Numbered from the stretch's first letter, positions 1 to 8,230 are shown. The stretch: 64,000 bases of DNA from Azospirillum picis (GCF_017876115.1 NZ_JAGINO010000018.1:1-64000); one strand, 5' to 3'. Numbers and translations are program-made. Notes: a model not told the origin generated them from the sequence alone.

Positions 1-351
1 GCGCGCGTCGTGGTGTCCGGCGGCCGCGGCATGCAGTCGGGCGAGAACTTCCCGCTGCTGGAGGCGCTGGCCGACAAGCTGGGCGCCGCGGTGGGTGCCA
101 GCCGCGCCGCGGTCGACGCCGGCTTCGTGCCGAACGACTGCCAGGTCGGTCAGACCGGCAAGATCGTGGCGCCGGAGCTGTACATCGCCGTCGGCATCTC
201 CGGTGCGATCCAGCACCTCGCCGGCATGAAGGACAGCAAGGTGATCGTCGCGATCAACAAGGACGAGGAGGCGCCGATCTTCCAGGTCGCCGACTACGGC
301 CTCGTCGCCGACCTGTTCAAGGCCGTGCCCGAGCTGCGGCAGGCGTTGTAA
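1..351 (+). CDS. etfA: Electron transfer flavoprotein alpha subunit, C-terminal part
   Basis: This is the C-terminal 116 residues of the ETF alpha subunit; the rest lies before the window. With the beta subunit it carries electrons from acyl-CoA dehydrogenases to ETF-ubiquinone oxidoreductase. The fragment shows the FAD-binding features of the family: SGGRGM near the start, DAGFVPNDCQVGQTGK, and the AVGISGAIQHLAGMKDSK segment that contacts the flavin. It ends in the family's usual VADLFKAVPEL tail. The acyl-CoA dehydrogenase gene 42 bases downstream is a plausible electron donor, so the two may be co-transcribed. Identification is secure; only the truncation by the window edge limits it. Confidence 0.95.
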   Translation, partial: ARVVVSGGRGMQSGENFPLLEALADKLGAAVGASRAAVDAGFVPNDCQVGQTGKIVAPELYIAVGISGAIQHLAGMKDSKVIVAINKDEEAPIFQVADYGLVADLFKAVPELRQAL

Positions 352-393
352 GGCCGTCTTTTCCCCTACCGTCGATGTCCAGAGAGGTCCCCC

Positions 394-2214
394 ATGACCG
401 CCGCCACGATCCCCTACACCCCGCCGTTGAAGGAAATCCGCTTTGTCCTCGACCATCTGGCCGGCATGGCCGAGGTCGCGGCGCTGCCCGGCTTCGAGGA
501 CGCCAGTCCCGACATGGTCGACAGCATCCTGGACGAGGCGGCGAAGATCGCCGGGAATGTCCTGGCGCCGCTGAACCGGATCGGCGACATCCAGGGCGCC
601 AGGCTCGGCGCCGACGGCGTCGCCCGCACCGCCGAAGGCTGGGGGGCCACTTGGCAGGCGCTGGTGGAGGGTGGCTGGAACGGGCTGCCCTTCGACCCGG
701 CGCGCGGCGGCATGGGGTTGCCCAACCTGCTGAACACCGCGGTGCAGGAGATGTGGCACTCCGCCAACATGGCGTTCGCGCTGTGCCCGATGCTGACGCA
801 GGGGGCGGTGAACGCGGTGCAGCTCTACGGCTCCGAGGCGTTGAAGGACCTCTATCTGCCGAAGATGATCTCCGGCGAATGGACCGGCACCATGAACATC
901 ACCGAGCCGCAGGCCGGCTCGGACCTCGCCGCCACCCGCTCGCGCGCGGTGCCGGACGGCGACCATCACCTCGTCACCGGCCAGAAGATCTTCATCACCT
1001 ACGGCGATCATGACCTGACGGAGAACATCGTCCATCTGGTGCTGGCCCGCCTGCCCGACGCCCCTCCCGGCGTCAAGGGCATCAGCCTGTTCGTCGTGCC
1101 GAAGGTGCTGGTCAACCCGGACGGCAGCCTGGGCGCCCGCAACCAGGTGAAGTGCGTGTCGCTGGAGCACAAGCTGGGGATCCACGGCAGCCCGACCGCC
1201 GTGCTGTCCTTCGGCGACGAGGGTGGCGCGACCGGCTTCCTGGTGGGCGAGCCGAACCGCGGCCTGGAATACATGTTCACCATGATGAACCATGCCCGGC
1301 TGGCGGTGGCGATGCAGGGCCTGTCGATCGCCGAGCGCGCCTACCAGCAGGCGCTGGCCTATGCCCGCGACCGCGTGCAGGGCAAGCCGGCCGGATGGAG
1401 CGAGGGCCTGTCGAAGGGCATCGTCAACCATCCCGACGTCCGCCGCCTGCTGATGGGCATGAAGGCGAAGACCGAGGCGATGCGGGGCCTCCTCTACAGC
1501 GCGGCGGCCGCGGTCGACATCGCCCATCGCCATCCAGACGGGGAGACGCGCGCCCGTGCCGCGCTGCTGGTCGACCTGCTGACCCCGATCGCCAAGGGCT
1601 GGTGCACCGAGACGGGTCAGGCGCTGGCCTCCGACGGGGTGCAGGTGCATGGGGGCATGGGCTTCGTCGAAGAGACGGGGGCCGCCCAGCATCTGCGCGA
1701 TGCCCGCATCACCACGATCTACGAGGGCACCACCGCCATCCAGGCCAACGACTTGGTCAACCGCAAGATCCTGCGCGACGGCGGCGGCACGGCGACCACC
1801 CTGCTCGACGAGATCGCCGCGCTCGGGCGCGAACTGGCCGGCCATGGCGACGAGCCGCTACGCGTTACCGGTGCCGCCCTGGCGGACGCGGCGGAGCAAG
1901 CGAAAGCGGCGGTGGCCTGGCTGGTGGTGGCGGCCCGCGAGGACGTGCGGTTGCCGGCCGCCGCGTCCGTGCCGCTGCTGGAGCTGATGGGGCTGGTGGC
2001 CGGCGGCTGGCAGCTCGCCCGTGCCGCCAGACTGGCGGCGGAGAGGCTGGCCGCGGGGGATGCGGACGCCGCCTTCCTGTCGGCCAAGCCGCTGACCGCC
2101 CGCTTCTTCGCCACCCATGTCCTGCCGCGGGCGGCGGCGCTGCGGGAGACGGTGGTCAGCGGCTCCGCGAGCGTGATGGCGCTGAGCGAGGAGCAGTTGT
2201 TCGGCGGGGCGTGA
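394..2214 (+). CDS. Acyl-CoA dehydrogenase, long DmdC-like type
   Basis: This is a 606-residue flavoprotein that oxidises an acyl-CoA to the enoyl-CoA. It is longer than classical 380-residue acyl-CoA dehydrogenases because of an extra C-terminal helical domain, as in the family that includes 3-methylmercaptopropionyl-CoA dehydrogenase. The FAD/substrate segment MNITEPQAGSDL lies near residue 166. The catalytic-region motif YEGTTAIQANDLVNRK lies near residue 443. It sits directly after etfA, which encodes its presumed electron acceptor. The chain length of the substrate cannot be read from the sequence. The last 59 bases overlap, tail to tail, the 3' end of the convergent pseudouridine synthase gene. 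Confidence 0.93.
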   Translation: MTAATIPYTPPLKEIRFVLDHLAGMAEVAALPGFEDASPDMVDSILDEAAKIAGNVLAPLNRIGDIQGARLGADGVARTAEGWGATWQALVEGGWNGLPFDPARGGMGLPNLLNTAVQEMWHSANMAFALCPMLTQGAVNAVQLYGSEALKDLYLPKMISGEWTGTMNITEPQAGSDLAATRSRAVPDGDHHLVTGQKIFITYGDHDLTENIVHLVLARLPDAPPGVKGISLFVVPKVLVNPDGSLGARNQVKCVSLEHKLGIHGSPTAVLSFGDEGGATGFLVGEPNRGLEYMFTMMNHARLAVAMQGLSIAERAYQQALAYARDRVQGKPAGWSEGLSKGIVNHPDVRRLLMGMKAKTEAMRGLLYSAAAAVDIAHRHPDGETRARAALLVDLLTPIAKGWCTETGQALASDGVQVHGGMGFVEETGAAQHLRDARITTIYEGTTAIQANDLVNRKILRDGGGTATTLLDEIAALGRELAGHGDEPLRVTGAALADAAEQAKAAVAWLVVAAREDVRLPAAASVPLLELMGLVAGGWQLARAARLAAERLAAGDADAAFLSAKPLTARFFATHVLPRAAALRETVVSGSASVMALSEEQLFGGA

Positions 2215-2815
2215 CGGAGCGGTGCCGGCCAGCCGGAGCCGCGGCATCCGGCCGGGTGGCCGGTGTGGCGGGGGGAAGGGGGACCTCCCGCCACTGCCCC
2301 GGCGCCAGCCCGTCCAGCGTCCAGTCGCCGATCGACCAGCGGATCAGCCGCAGGGTCGGGAAGCCGACCGCCGCCGTCATGCGGCGAACCTGCCGGTTGC
2401 GCCCCTCCCGCAGGGTCAGCGCGATCCAGCCCGTCGGAATGGCGGCACGGTAGCGCACCGGCGGGTCGCGTGGCCACAGCGCCTCGGGCTCCTCCATCCG
2501 CCGCACCTCGGCGGGCAGGGTGGGGCCGTCCTTCAGCGGGACGCCGCGGCGGAGCTGTTCCAGCGCCGCGTCGGTCGGCACACCCTCCACCTGCACCCAG
2601 TAGGTCTTGGGCATCTTGTTGGCCGGGGCGGCGATGCGGGCGATCAGCCGGCCGTCGTCGCTGAGCGCCAGCAAGCCCTCGCTGTCGCGGTCGAGCCGGC
2701 CGGCGGCATAGACGCCCTTCACCGGCACCAGTTCCGCCAGGGTCCGGCGGCCCTGGTCGTCGGTGAATTGCGGCAGGACGCCGTAGGGCTTGTTCAGCAG
2801 GATCAGGCGCGGCAC
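2156..2815 (-). CDS. rluE: RsuA/RluE-type pseudouridine synthase
   Basis: This 219-residue protein belongs to the RsuA/RluB/E/F family, which converts a specific rRNA uridine to pseudouridine. The catalytic aspartate is D42 in GRLDRDSEGLL. The N-terminal LNKPYGVLPQF and the EGRNRQVRRM segment near residue 138 are typical. It lacks an N-terminal S4 domain, which fits RluE (23S rRNA modification) better than RsuA or RluB, but the target is inferred. The C-terminal 30 or so residues are basic and of low complexity, and they overlap the end of the convergent acyl-CoA dehydrogenase gene. An earlier stop may have been lost there. Confidence 0.88.
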   Translation of the reverse strand: MPRLILLNKPYGVLPQFTDDQGRRTLAELVPVKGVYAAGRLDRDSEGLLALSDDGRLIARIAAPANKMPKTYWVQVEGVPTDAALEQLRRGVPLKDGPTLPAEVRRMEEPEALWPRDPPVRYRAAIPTGWIALTLREGRNRQVRRMTAAVGFPTLRLIRWSIGDWTLDGLAPGQWREVPLPPATPATRPDAAAPAGRHRSVTPRRTTAPRSAPSRSRSR

Positions 2816-2893
2816 GGGCTCGCTCCCTTGCGGAGATCGGGAAAGGCGCTATCGTTCGCACCCCATACCGATCTAGATAGCAAGGGTTCGGCC

Positions 2894-3820
2894 GTGACGC
2901 TCCTGTTCTGCTCGTCCAGCGACAATGCCGATGAATGGCGTCGCCAGATCTCCAGCCGCATCCCCGACCTGGAGATGCGCGTCTGGCCGGATGTCGGCGA
3001 CCCTGCCGACATCGAGATGGCGATGGTCTGGAAGCCGCCGGCCGGCATGCTGGCGACCCTGCCCAACCTGCGCCTGATCGTCTCGCTCGGCGCCGGGGTG
3101 GAGCCGCTGCTGGAGGATCCGACGCTGCCCGACGTGCCGCTGGTGCGCATGGTGTCGGACGGGCTGGCGGTGGACATGGCCGGCTATGTCGCCTTCCAGG
3201 TGCTGCGCTGGCATCGGCTGATGGACGAGTATGGCGCGCTCCAGGCCGAAGGCCGCTGGGAACCGATGGACCATCGCTCGGCGTCGGACGTCACCGTCGG
3301 TTTCCTCGGTCTCGGCGAGATGGCCATGGCCGCCATCCGCACGCTGCGGACCATGGATTATCGCCTGATGGGGTGGAGCCGCAGTCCCAAGGCCATCGAC
3401 GGGGTGGAGTGCTTCAGCGGCGCCGACGGGCTGGCGGCGATGCTGAAGCACTGCCGGATGCTGGTCTGTCTGCTGCCGCTGACCGCCGAGACGCGCGGCA
3501 TCATGGACGCGGCGCTGTTCGCCGCCCTGCCGCAGGGGGCGGTGGTCGTCAACGCCGCCCGCGGCGGCCATCTGGTGGAGGAGGACCTGCTGGCGGCGCT
3601 CGACTCCGGGCATCTGCGCGGCGCCAGCCTGGACGTCTTCGCCACCGAACCGCTGCCGGAAGGCCATCCCCTCTGGCGCCACCCGCAGGTTCGCATCACG
3701 CCGCATGTCGCGGCCGTCACCCACCCCTCGCGCTCGGCCGTCCAGGTGGCCGAGGCGATCGAGGCCCACCGCGCCGGCCGGCCGCTCGCCAACCTGGTGG
3801 ACCGCCGCAGGGGGTACTGA
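2894..3820 (+). CDS. ghrA: Glyoxylate/hydroxypyruvate reductase A-like D-2-hydroxyacid dehydrogenase
   Basis: This 308-residue NAD(P)-dependent reductase is of the GhrA branch, which reduces glyoxylate and hydroxypyruvate. I chose a GTG start because the homologous part begins at TLLFCSSSDN; the open frame extends far upstream only as non-homologous read-through. The dinucleotide motif GFLGLGEMA is near residue 136. The catalytic arginine is in NAARGGHLVEEDLL (about 222), the glutamate in FATEPLPEGHPLW (about 252), and the histidine in ITPHVAAVTHPSR (about 273). It is a single gene, divergent from rluE with a 78-base gap. Confidence 0.88.
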   Translation: MTLLFCSSSDNADEWRRQISSRIPDLEMRVWPDVGDPADIEMAMVWKPPAGMLATLPNLRLIVSLGAGVEPLLEDPTLPDVPLVRMVSDGLAVDMAGYVAFQVLRWHRLMDEYGALQAEGRWEPMDHRSASDVTVGFLGLGEMAMAAIRTLRTMDYRLMGWSRSPKAIDGVECFSGADGLAAMLKHCRMLVCLLPLTAETRGIMDAALFAALPQGAVVVNAARGGHLVEEDLLAALDSGHLRGASLDVFATEPLPEGHPLWRHPQVRITPHVAAVTHPSRSAVQVAEAIEAHRAGRPLANLVDRRRGY

Positions 3821-3840
3821 GGCCCGAAGCGGGCGGGGCG

Positions 3841-4689
3841 TCAGAACCCCACCCGCTCCACCGTGAAGTCGCGGTCGTGGGTGAGGGCAGGGACCATGCC
3901 GCGGGCCTCGGCCACCCGGTCGAGGTCGAGGTCGGCGGCGATGAAGCCGACCTCGGTGCCGGCATCGGCCAGCACCTCGCCCCAGGGGGCGACCAGCAGG
4001 GAATGGCCATAGGTCTGGCGTCCCGCGTCATGGCTGCCGGTCTGGGCCGGGGCGACGACGAAGCAGCCGGTCTCGATGGCGCGGGCGCGCAGCAGCGTGT
4101 GCCAGTGGGCACGGCCGGTCGGCACCGTGAAGGCGGCCGGCGAGGTCAGGATCGACGCCCCCGCCTTGGCCAGCGCCCGGTGCAGGTAGGGGAAGCGCAC
4201 GTCGTAGCAGATGGTCATGCCGACGCCGCCCCAGGGGGTGTTGGCCACCACCGCCCGCTCGCCCGGCCGGAAGGTTGCCGATTCGCGGTAGCTCTCGCCG
4301 TCCTTCAGCGTGACGTCGAACATGTGGATCTTGTCGTACTGGGCGACGATCCGGCCCGACCCGTCGAACAGGTAACTGCGGTTGGCGACGCGGTTCCCGT
4401 CCAGCAGGACATGCAGGGTGCCGCCGAGGATCCAGGCTCCGGTCTCCCGCGCCAGGTCGGCGAAGAAGGGGATACCGGGATGCTCGTCGGCGTTTTTCAC
4501 CCGCGCCATCGTCTTGTCGCGGCCCTGGACGATCCAGCCGACATTCTCGGGCAGGGCGATGAACTCCGCCCCGGCATCGCGGGCGCGGCGGACGAGATCG
4601 CCCGCCGCGCGCAGATTGGCGTCCAGCTCCGTGCCGGCATTCACCTGGATGCAGGCAGCCTTGACGATGCCGGCCCCGGCGCTGCTCAT
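3841..4689 (-). CDS. Carbon-nitrogen hydrolase (nitrilase superfamily, Nit/omega-amidase type)
   Basis: This is a 282-residue member of the nitrilase superfamily, which hydrolyses amides or deaminated glutathione-like substrates. The catalytic triad is visible as E48 (LPENVG), K120 (YDKIHMFDV) and C161 (TICYDVRFPYLHRAL). The start codon overlaps the stop of grxC by four bases (ATGA), so the two are translationally coupled. Pairing with a glutaredoxin suits a role in glutathione metabolism or repair, for example deaminated glutathione amidase, but the substrate is inferred from context only. It is the last gene of its minus-strand run. Confidence 0.88.
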   Translation of the reverse strand: MSSAGAGIVKAACIQVNAGTELDANLRAAGDLVRRARDAGAEFIALPENVGWIVQGRDKTMARVKNADEHPGIPFFADLARETGAWILGGTLHVLLDGNRVANRSYLFDGSGRIVAQYDKIHMFDVTLKDGESYRESATFRPGERAVVANTPWGGVGMTICYDVRFPYLHRALAKAGASILTSPAAFTVPTGRAHWHTLLRARAIETGCFVVAPAQTGSHDAGRQTYGHSLLVAPWGEVLADAGTEVGFIAADLDLDRVAEARGMVPALTHDRDFTVERVGF

Positions 4690-4949
4690 GCCGCGATGCC
4701 GAGCAGCGGGTCGAGCTTGCCCTCGCGGTCGAGCGCGTGGATGTCGTCGCTGCCGCCGTAGGGCTTGCCGTCGATGAAGACCTGCGGAACGGTGGTGCGG
4801 CCCTCGGCTCGCTCGATCATCTCGCTGCGGCGGCCCGGCTGGGCGTAGAGGTCGATTTCCTCGTACGTGACGCCCTTGCGGTCCAAGAGGGATTTCGCCC
4901 GCATGCAGTAGGGGCAGAAGGGCGTGGTGTAGATGACGACGTCGGCCAT
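4686..4949 (-). CDS. grxC: Glutaredoxin 3
   Basis: This is an 87-residue glutaredoxin that reduces disulphides and glutathionylated proteins at the expense of glutathione. The active-site pair C12 and C15 lies in TPFCPYCMRAK, and the glutathione-binding TTVPQVFIDGKPYGGSDDI segment follows. Length and motif order match GrxC. Its TGA stop overlaps the start of the carbon-nitrogen hydrolase, so the two form one transcription unit. The 86-base gap to comF upstream may hold its own promoter. Confidence 0.95.
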   Translation of the reverse strand: MADVVIYTTPFCPYCMRAKSLLDRKGVTYEEIDLYAQPGRRSEMIERAEGRTTVPQVFIDGKPYGGSDDIHALDREGKLDPLLGIAA

Positions 4950-5035
4950 GCCTGTACGCTCCTGATCGGTTTGTAGACAACTATATGGTCAACCCCCGGG
5001 GCCTTCCAGACGTTGCGCCCTGCATTGCAAGCCGG

Positions 5036-5785
5036 TCAGCGTTTCACCACCCGCGCCAGCGTCAGCACGTCGACCCGCGCCGCACCGGCGCGCAGCAGCA
5101 CACGCGCGCATTCCGCCAGCGTCGCGCCGGTGGTCAGCACGTCGTCGACCACCACCAGCCGCTGCCCCTCCACCGAGCGGCCCGGACGCAGGCGGAAGGC
5201 GCCCTTGACGTTGCGGTGGCGGCCCTGGCGGTCGAGCCCGCCCTGGGTCGGGGTGGCGCGCCGGCGCTCAAGCAGGTCGGGCACCGTCGGCACGCCGCAC
5301 CGCTTCGACAGCGCCTGCGCCATCAGGGCCGCCTGGTTGTAGCGGCGGCGGAACAGGCGGGCACGGTGCAGCGGCACCGGAACCAGCCGGTCGGCGTCGG
5401 CCAGCAGCTCCCGCCCGGCCCTTGCCAGCCAGAGGCCATAGGCGCCGGCGGCATGGATGCGGTCGCCGTGCTTGAAGCCCAGCACCAGGGGACGGCTGGC
5501 GTCGTCATAGACCAGGACCGAGCGCGCCCGCGCGAAGGGCGGCGGATCGGCCAGGCAGGCGGCGCACAGGCTTCCTTCCTGCGCCTCGTATTCGAACGGC
5601 ATGCCGCAGCAGGCGCACAGCGGCGGGGCGATGAGGCTCAGGCCGGTCCAGCAGCGCGCGCACAGGCCGCCCTGCCGGTCGACCGCCGTGCCGCAGGACA
5701 GGCAGCGCGGCGGAAGCAGCGCGTCCAGCAGGAAGGCCGCGGTTCCGGCGGCGATCCGGCCCAGTCCGGCGAAGGGGACGGGCAT
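5036..5785 (-). CDS. comF: ComF family phosphoribosyltransferase-like protein
   Basis: This 249-residue protein carries an N-terminal double zinc ribbon (CLSCGTAVDRQGGLCARCW near residue 29, and a second CCG/CAAC pair near 60-76). A C-terminal type I phosphoribosyltransferase fold follows, with the PRPP motif VVVDDVLTTGATL near residue 216. In competent bacteria ComF helps handle incoming single-stranded DNA. In non-competent proteobacteria the family (GntX) is widespread and its role is unclear. It follows the FliQ-like gene by nine bases and precedes grxC. Confidence 0.92.
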   Translation of the reverse strand: MPVPFAGLGRIAAGTAAFLLDALLPPRCLSCGTAVDRQGGLCARCWTGLSLIAPPLCACCGMPFEYEAQEGSLCAACLADPPPFARARSVLVYDDASRPLVLGFKHGDRIHAAGAYGLWLARAGRELLADADRLVPVPLHRARLFRRRYNQAALMAQALSKRCGVPTVPDLLERRRATPTQGGLDRQGRHRNVKGAFRLRPGRSVEGQRLVVVDDVLTTGATLAECARVLLRAGAARVDVLTLARVVKR

Positions 5786-5794
5786 GGCGGCCGG

Positions 5795-6061
5795 CTATTG
5801 CAGCATGGCGATGCGTTCGAAGATCAGGCCGGTGTAGTCGCGCAGCGCCAGGTAGATCGCCGGGCCGGTGACGAACAGGATCAGCAGCGTGGCGAAGAAC
5901 TTGGCGTCCTGCTGCAGCGTCGACTCGTTGATGTTGGTGGCGGTCTGGAACAGCATCAGCGCGGCCGACAGCAGGGCGGTGATGCCCAGCGGCGGCAGCA
6001 CGATCTTCAGGATGACCATCAGCGCTTCATGGGTGATGGCGATGGCGGCGTCGATGCCCAT
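5795..6061 (-). CDS. fliQ: FliQ-like type III export membrane protein, isolated
   Basis: This is an 88-residue, two-helix membrane protein of the FliQ/SctS family, which forms part of the export gate of flagellar and type III secretion systems. The pattern matches the family: an N-terminal EALMVILKIVLPPLGITALL helix, the conserved FQTATNINESTLQQD loop, then a second helix ending YTGLIFERIA. I chose the ATG that gives the usual length of 88-90 residues; the frame stays open upstream without homology. No other flagellar or secretion gene is nearby. It instead heads the comF run, nine bases upstream. Confidence 0.8.
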   Translation of the reverse strand: MGIDAAIAITHEALMVILKIVLPPLGITALLSAALMLFQTATNINESTLQQDAKFFATLLILFVTGPAIYLALRDYTGLIFERIAMLQ

Positions 6062-6185
6062 GCTCTTGTTCCGTGTGACGGCGTTCCGGCCGGGGGCACC
6101 CGATCGGTGGTGGTGGGGCGGATCAGGTGGCTGGGCTGCGAGTGTAGCACGGTTGGCTGCGGGCGGGCTGGGGTATAGTGCGGCC

Positions 6186-7124
6186 ATGACGAGCCCCGAC
6201 AGCATGACCGTTTTCGACCGCGCCCTGGTCCGCCGCCGCCGCGACCGCGCCGTCGCCGAATTCTCCGATCACTCCTTCCTGTTCGACGAGATCGCCGAGC
6301 GGCTGGCCGACCGGTTGGAGGACGTGATCCGTCCCTTCCCGCTGGCGCTCGACCTCGGCTGCCACGACGGGGCGCTGGCGCGGGCGCTGGCGGCGCCCGG
6401 CGGGGCAGTCGGCCGCGAGTTCGGCGGCGGATGGCGCAAGGGGATCGAGCATCTGGTCGCCTGCGACCTGTCCCCGGACTTCGCCCGTGCCGCCTTCGGC
6501 AACGGCGCCACCGTGCTCGCCGCCGACGAGGAGTTCCTGCCCTTCGCTCCCGGCAGCTTCGACCTGGTGGTCAGCAACCTCAGTCTGCACTGGGTCAACG
6601 ACCTTCCGGGGGCGCTGGTGCAGATCCGGCAGGCGCTGAAGCCCGACGGCTTCTTCTGTGCGGCGATGCTGGGCGGCGACACGCTGGTCGAGCTGCGCCG
6701 CTGCCTGTACGAGGCGGAGATGGAGGTCGCGGGCGGCGTCTCCCCGCGGGTGTCGCCCTTCGCCGAGATCAAGGATGCCGGCGGGCTGTTGCAGCGTGCC
6801 GGCTTCGCCCTGCCGGTGGTCGACAGCGACACGCTGACGGTCACCTATTCCGACGCCTTCGCCCTGATGCGGGAGCTGCGCGGGATGGGCGAGACCAATG
6901 CCGTGCTGGCGCGGCGCAAGGTGCCGGCCACCCGCCGCCTGCTGTTCGAGGCGGCGCAGCGCTACGCCCAGCTCTATGCCGAGCCCGACGGCCGCATTCC
7001 CGTGACCTTCCAGGTGCTCTATCTCGCCGGCTGGTCGCCGCACGAAAGCCAGCAGCAGCCGCTGAAGCCCGGCAGCGGTCAGGTTCCCCTGGGCGATGCG
7101 CTGAAGGGCGGCGCCCGCCACTGA
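6186..7124 (+). CDS. SAM-dependent methyltransferase-fold protein (BioC/NDUFAF5-like)
   Basis: This 312-residue protein has a class I methyltransferase fold. SAM motif I is in LALDLGCHDGALA near residue 53, the FDLVVSNLSLHWVNDLPGAL segment (motif IV/post-motif) lies near 128, and a C-terminal helical region follows. The LHWVNDLPGAL motif is typical of malonyl-ACP methyltransferase BioC and of NDUFAF5, an arginine-modifying assembly factor of complex I. With no biotin genes nearby, and given the alphaproteobacterial ancestry of mitochondria, an NDUFAF5-like role is at least as likely. The stop codon lies inside a 12-base tandem repeat. Confidence 0.85.
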   Translation: MTSPDSMTVFDRALVRRRRDRAVAEFSDHSFLFDEIAERLADRLEDVIRPFPLALDLGCHDGALARALAAPGGAVGREFGGGWRKGIEHLVACDLSPDFARAAFGNGATVLAADEEFLPFAPGSFDLVVSNLSLHWVNDLPGALVQIRQALKPDGFFCAAMLGGDTLVELRRCLYEAEMEVAGGVSPRVSPFAEIKDAGGLLQRAGFALPVVDSDTLTVTYSDAFALMRELRGMGETNAVLARRKVPATRRLLFEAAQRYAQLYAEPDGRIPVTFQVLYLAGWSPHESQQQPLKPGSGQVPLGDALKGGARH

Positions 7125-7164
7125 GCCTGCCACTGAGCCTGCCACTGAGCCTGCCACTGAGCCC
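7117..7164. repeat. Four tandem 12-bp units spanning the methyltransferase stop codon
   Basis: The unit GCCACTGAGCCT occurs at 7117-7128, 7129-7140 and 7141-7152, with a fourth copy at 7153-7164 that differs only in its last base. The methyltransferase stop codon lies in the first copy. Because the unit is a multiple of three and carries TGA in that frame, each copy repeats the stop. Confidence 0.95.
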
Positions 7165-7176
7165 GCCGCGGACGGA

Positions 7177-7956
7177 TCAGGCGGCCAGCTTCCAGGCCAT
7201 CCAGCCCAGTACCCCGGCGTTCACCAGCATGATCGCCGGGGCGACACGGGCGACGGCGGTCCGCCAGGTGCGGCCGGCGATGTGGCCGGCCAGCCCGACC
7301 GCCAGCAGGCTCGGCAGGGTGCCGAGTGCGAAGGCCGCCATGCCGAGCGCCCCGGTCAGGGCGCTGCCGCTGGCCGCCGCCACCGCGACCGCGCCGTAGA
7401 GCAGCCCGCAGGGAATGAAGCCCAGCGCCACCCCCAGCCCGTAGCCGCGCCAGCCGGTCGGGTTGCCGAACAGCGGCCGGGCGAGGCGGGCTACCCGTTC
7501 GCCCCACCAGCGCTGGAAACCGGAATTCCCGGACGGCCGCACCGGCAGCCGAAGCGGCACCCAGGACAGAAGGCTGCGGGCGGCATAGCCGACGAAGAAC
7601 AGGGCCGCCAGCGCAAGCAGCGCCACCGACAGCCAGCGCAGGCCCGGCAGCGCCCCGACATGGCCGGCGACCGACGCCGACAGCGCGCCGATCAGGGCAT
7701 AGCTGCTGGCCCGCCCGGCGTGGTACGGCAGCACGGCGGCCCCGGTGAGCCGCCGGAACTCCGACATGGCGGACAGCGGCACCCGCTCCAGCCGCGCCGA
7801 CACCTGGGCCAGCACGAAAGGGCCGCACATGCCGGCGCAATGGGTGGTGCCGCCGACCAGCCCGGCGGTCAGCAGGGCCAGCAGCAGCCCGCCGTCGCGG
7901 TCGATGACCACGGCACACTGGTTCAGGCCGGCATCCAGCAGGGTCAGGGCGTCCAA
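7177..7956 (-). CDS. TauE/SafE-type (DsbD_2/UreH-like) polytopic membrane protein
   Basis: This 259-residue inner-membrane protein has about six hydrophobic segments. Its landmarks are HCAGMCGPF at residues 39-47 and GFIPCGLLYGA near 178, the paired cysteine motifs of the DsbD_2/UreH-like subfamily. Such proteins are often found with cytochrome cbb3 oxidase maturation genes and may move copper or reducing power across the membrane. No ccoGHIS genes are in this window, so the role is open. It is convergent with the methyltransferase. Confidence 0.8.
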   Translation of the reverse strand: MDALTLLDAGLNQCAVVIDRDGGLLLALLTAGLVGGTTHCAGMCGPFVLAQVSARLERVPLSAMSEFRRLTGAAVLPYHAGRASSYALIGALSASVAGHVGALPGLRWLSVALLALAALFFVGYAARSLLSWVPLRLPVRPSGNSGFQRWWGERVARLARPLFGNPTGWRGYGLGVALGFIPCGLLYGAVAVAAASGSALTGALGMAAFALGTLPSLLAVGLAGHIAGRTWRTAVARVAPAIMLVNAGVLGWMAWKLAA

Positions 7957-8052
7957 GGAAAGGCCTCCCGCTTCACGAAGGCCGCGATCCTAGCGCGGGA
8001 CGGGCCTGGCGCCCATGACGTGCGTCAATGGAGGGGAGGGGCCGGGAAGGGC

Positions 8053-8072
8053 GTGGGGTTAAGCGACCGGGC
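8053..8072 (-). repeat. Iteron-like repeat, downstream of repA (distal)
   Basis: GTGGGGTTAAGCGACCGGGC is the reverse complement, with one mismatch, of the repeat at 8211-8230. It carries the same core (CGCTTAACCCCA on the minus strand) as the repeats upstream of repA. Confidence 0.75.
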
Positions 8073-8090
8073 GGAGCCTCCTGTTCGCTT

Positions 8091-8193
8091 GCCCCCTCCC
8101 TAACCCTCCCCCGCCTTTGGCGGTGGAGGGGACTGCCGCCGTGTCGGGGCGTGCCCCCTCTCCCGCGAAGCGGGGGAGGGTTGGGGAGGGGGC
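8091..8193. repeat. Pair of inverted 41-bp palindromic (REP-like) elements
   Basis: Two 41-base C/G-rich elements, 8091-8131 and 8153-8193, are inverted copies of each other; the outer 24 bases match with one difference. They are separated by 21 bases. Each contains its own hairpin around CCCCCGC/GCGGGGG. This is the kind of extragenic palindrome found in many copies in GC-rich alphaproteobacterial genomes. It may also end the repA transcript. Together with two other repeats, it fills the 307-base gap between repA and the membrane-protein gene. Confidence 0.75.
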
Positions 8194-8210
8194 CGCGGGC
8201 GGACCACCCA

Positions 8211-8230
8211 GCCCGGTCGCCTAACCCCAC
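8211..8230 (+). repeat. Iteron-like repeat, downstream of repA (proximal)
   Basis: GCCCGGTCGCCTAACCCCAC shares an identical 17-base core (8214-8230) with the inverted site at 9241-9257, on the other side of repA. The two 17-mers therefore bracket the repA coding region as inverted repeats. Confidence 0.8.
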
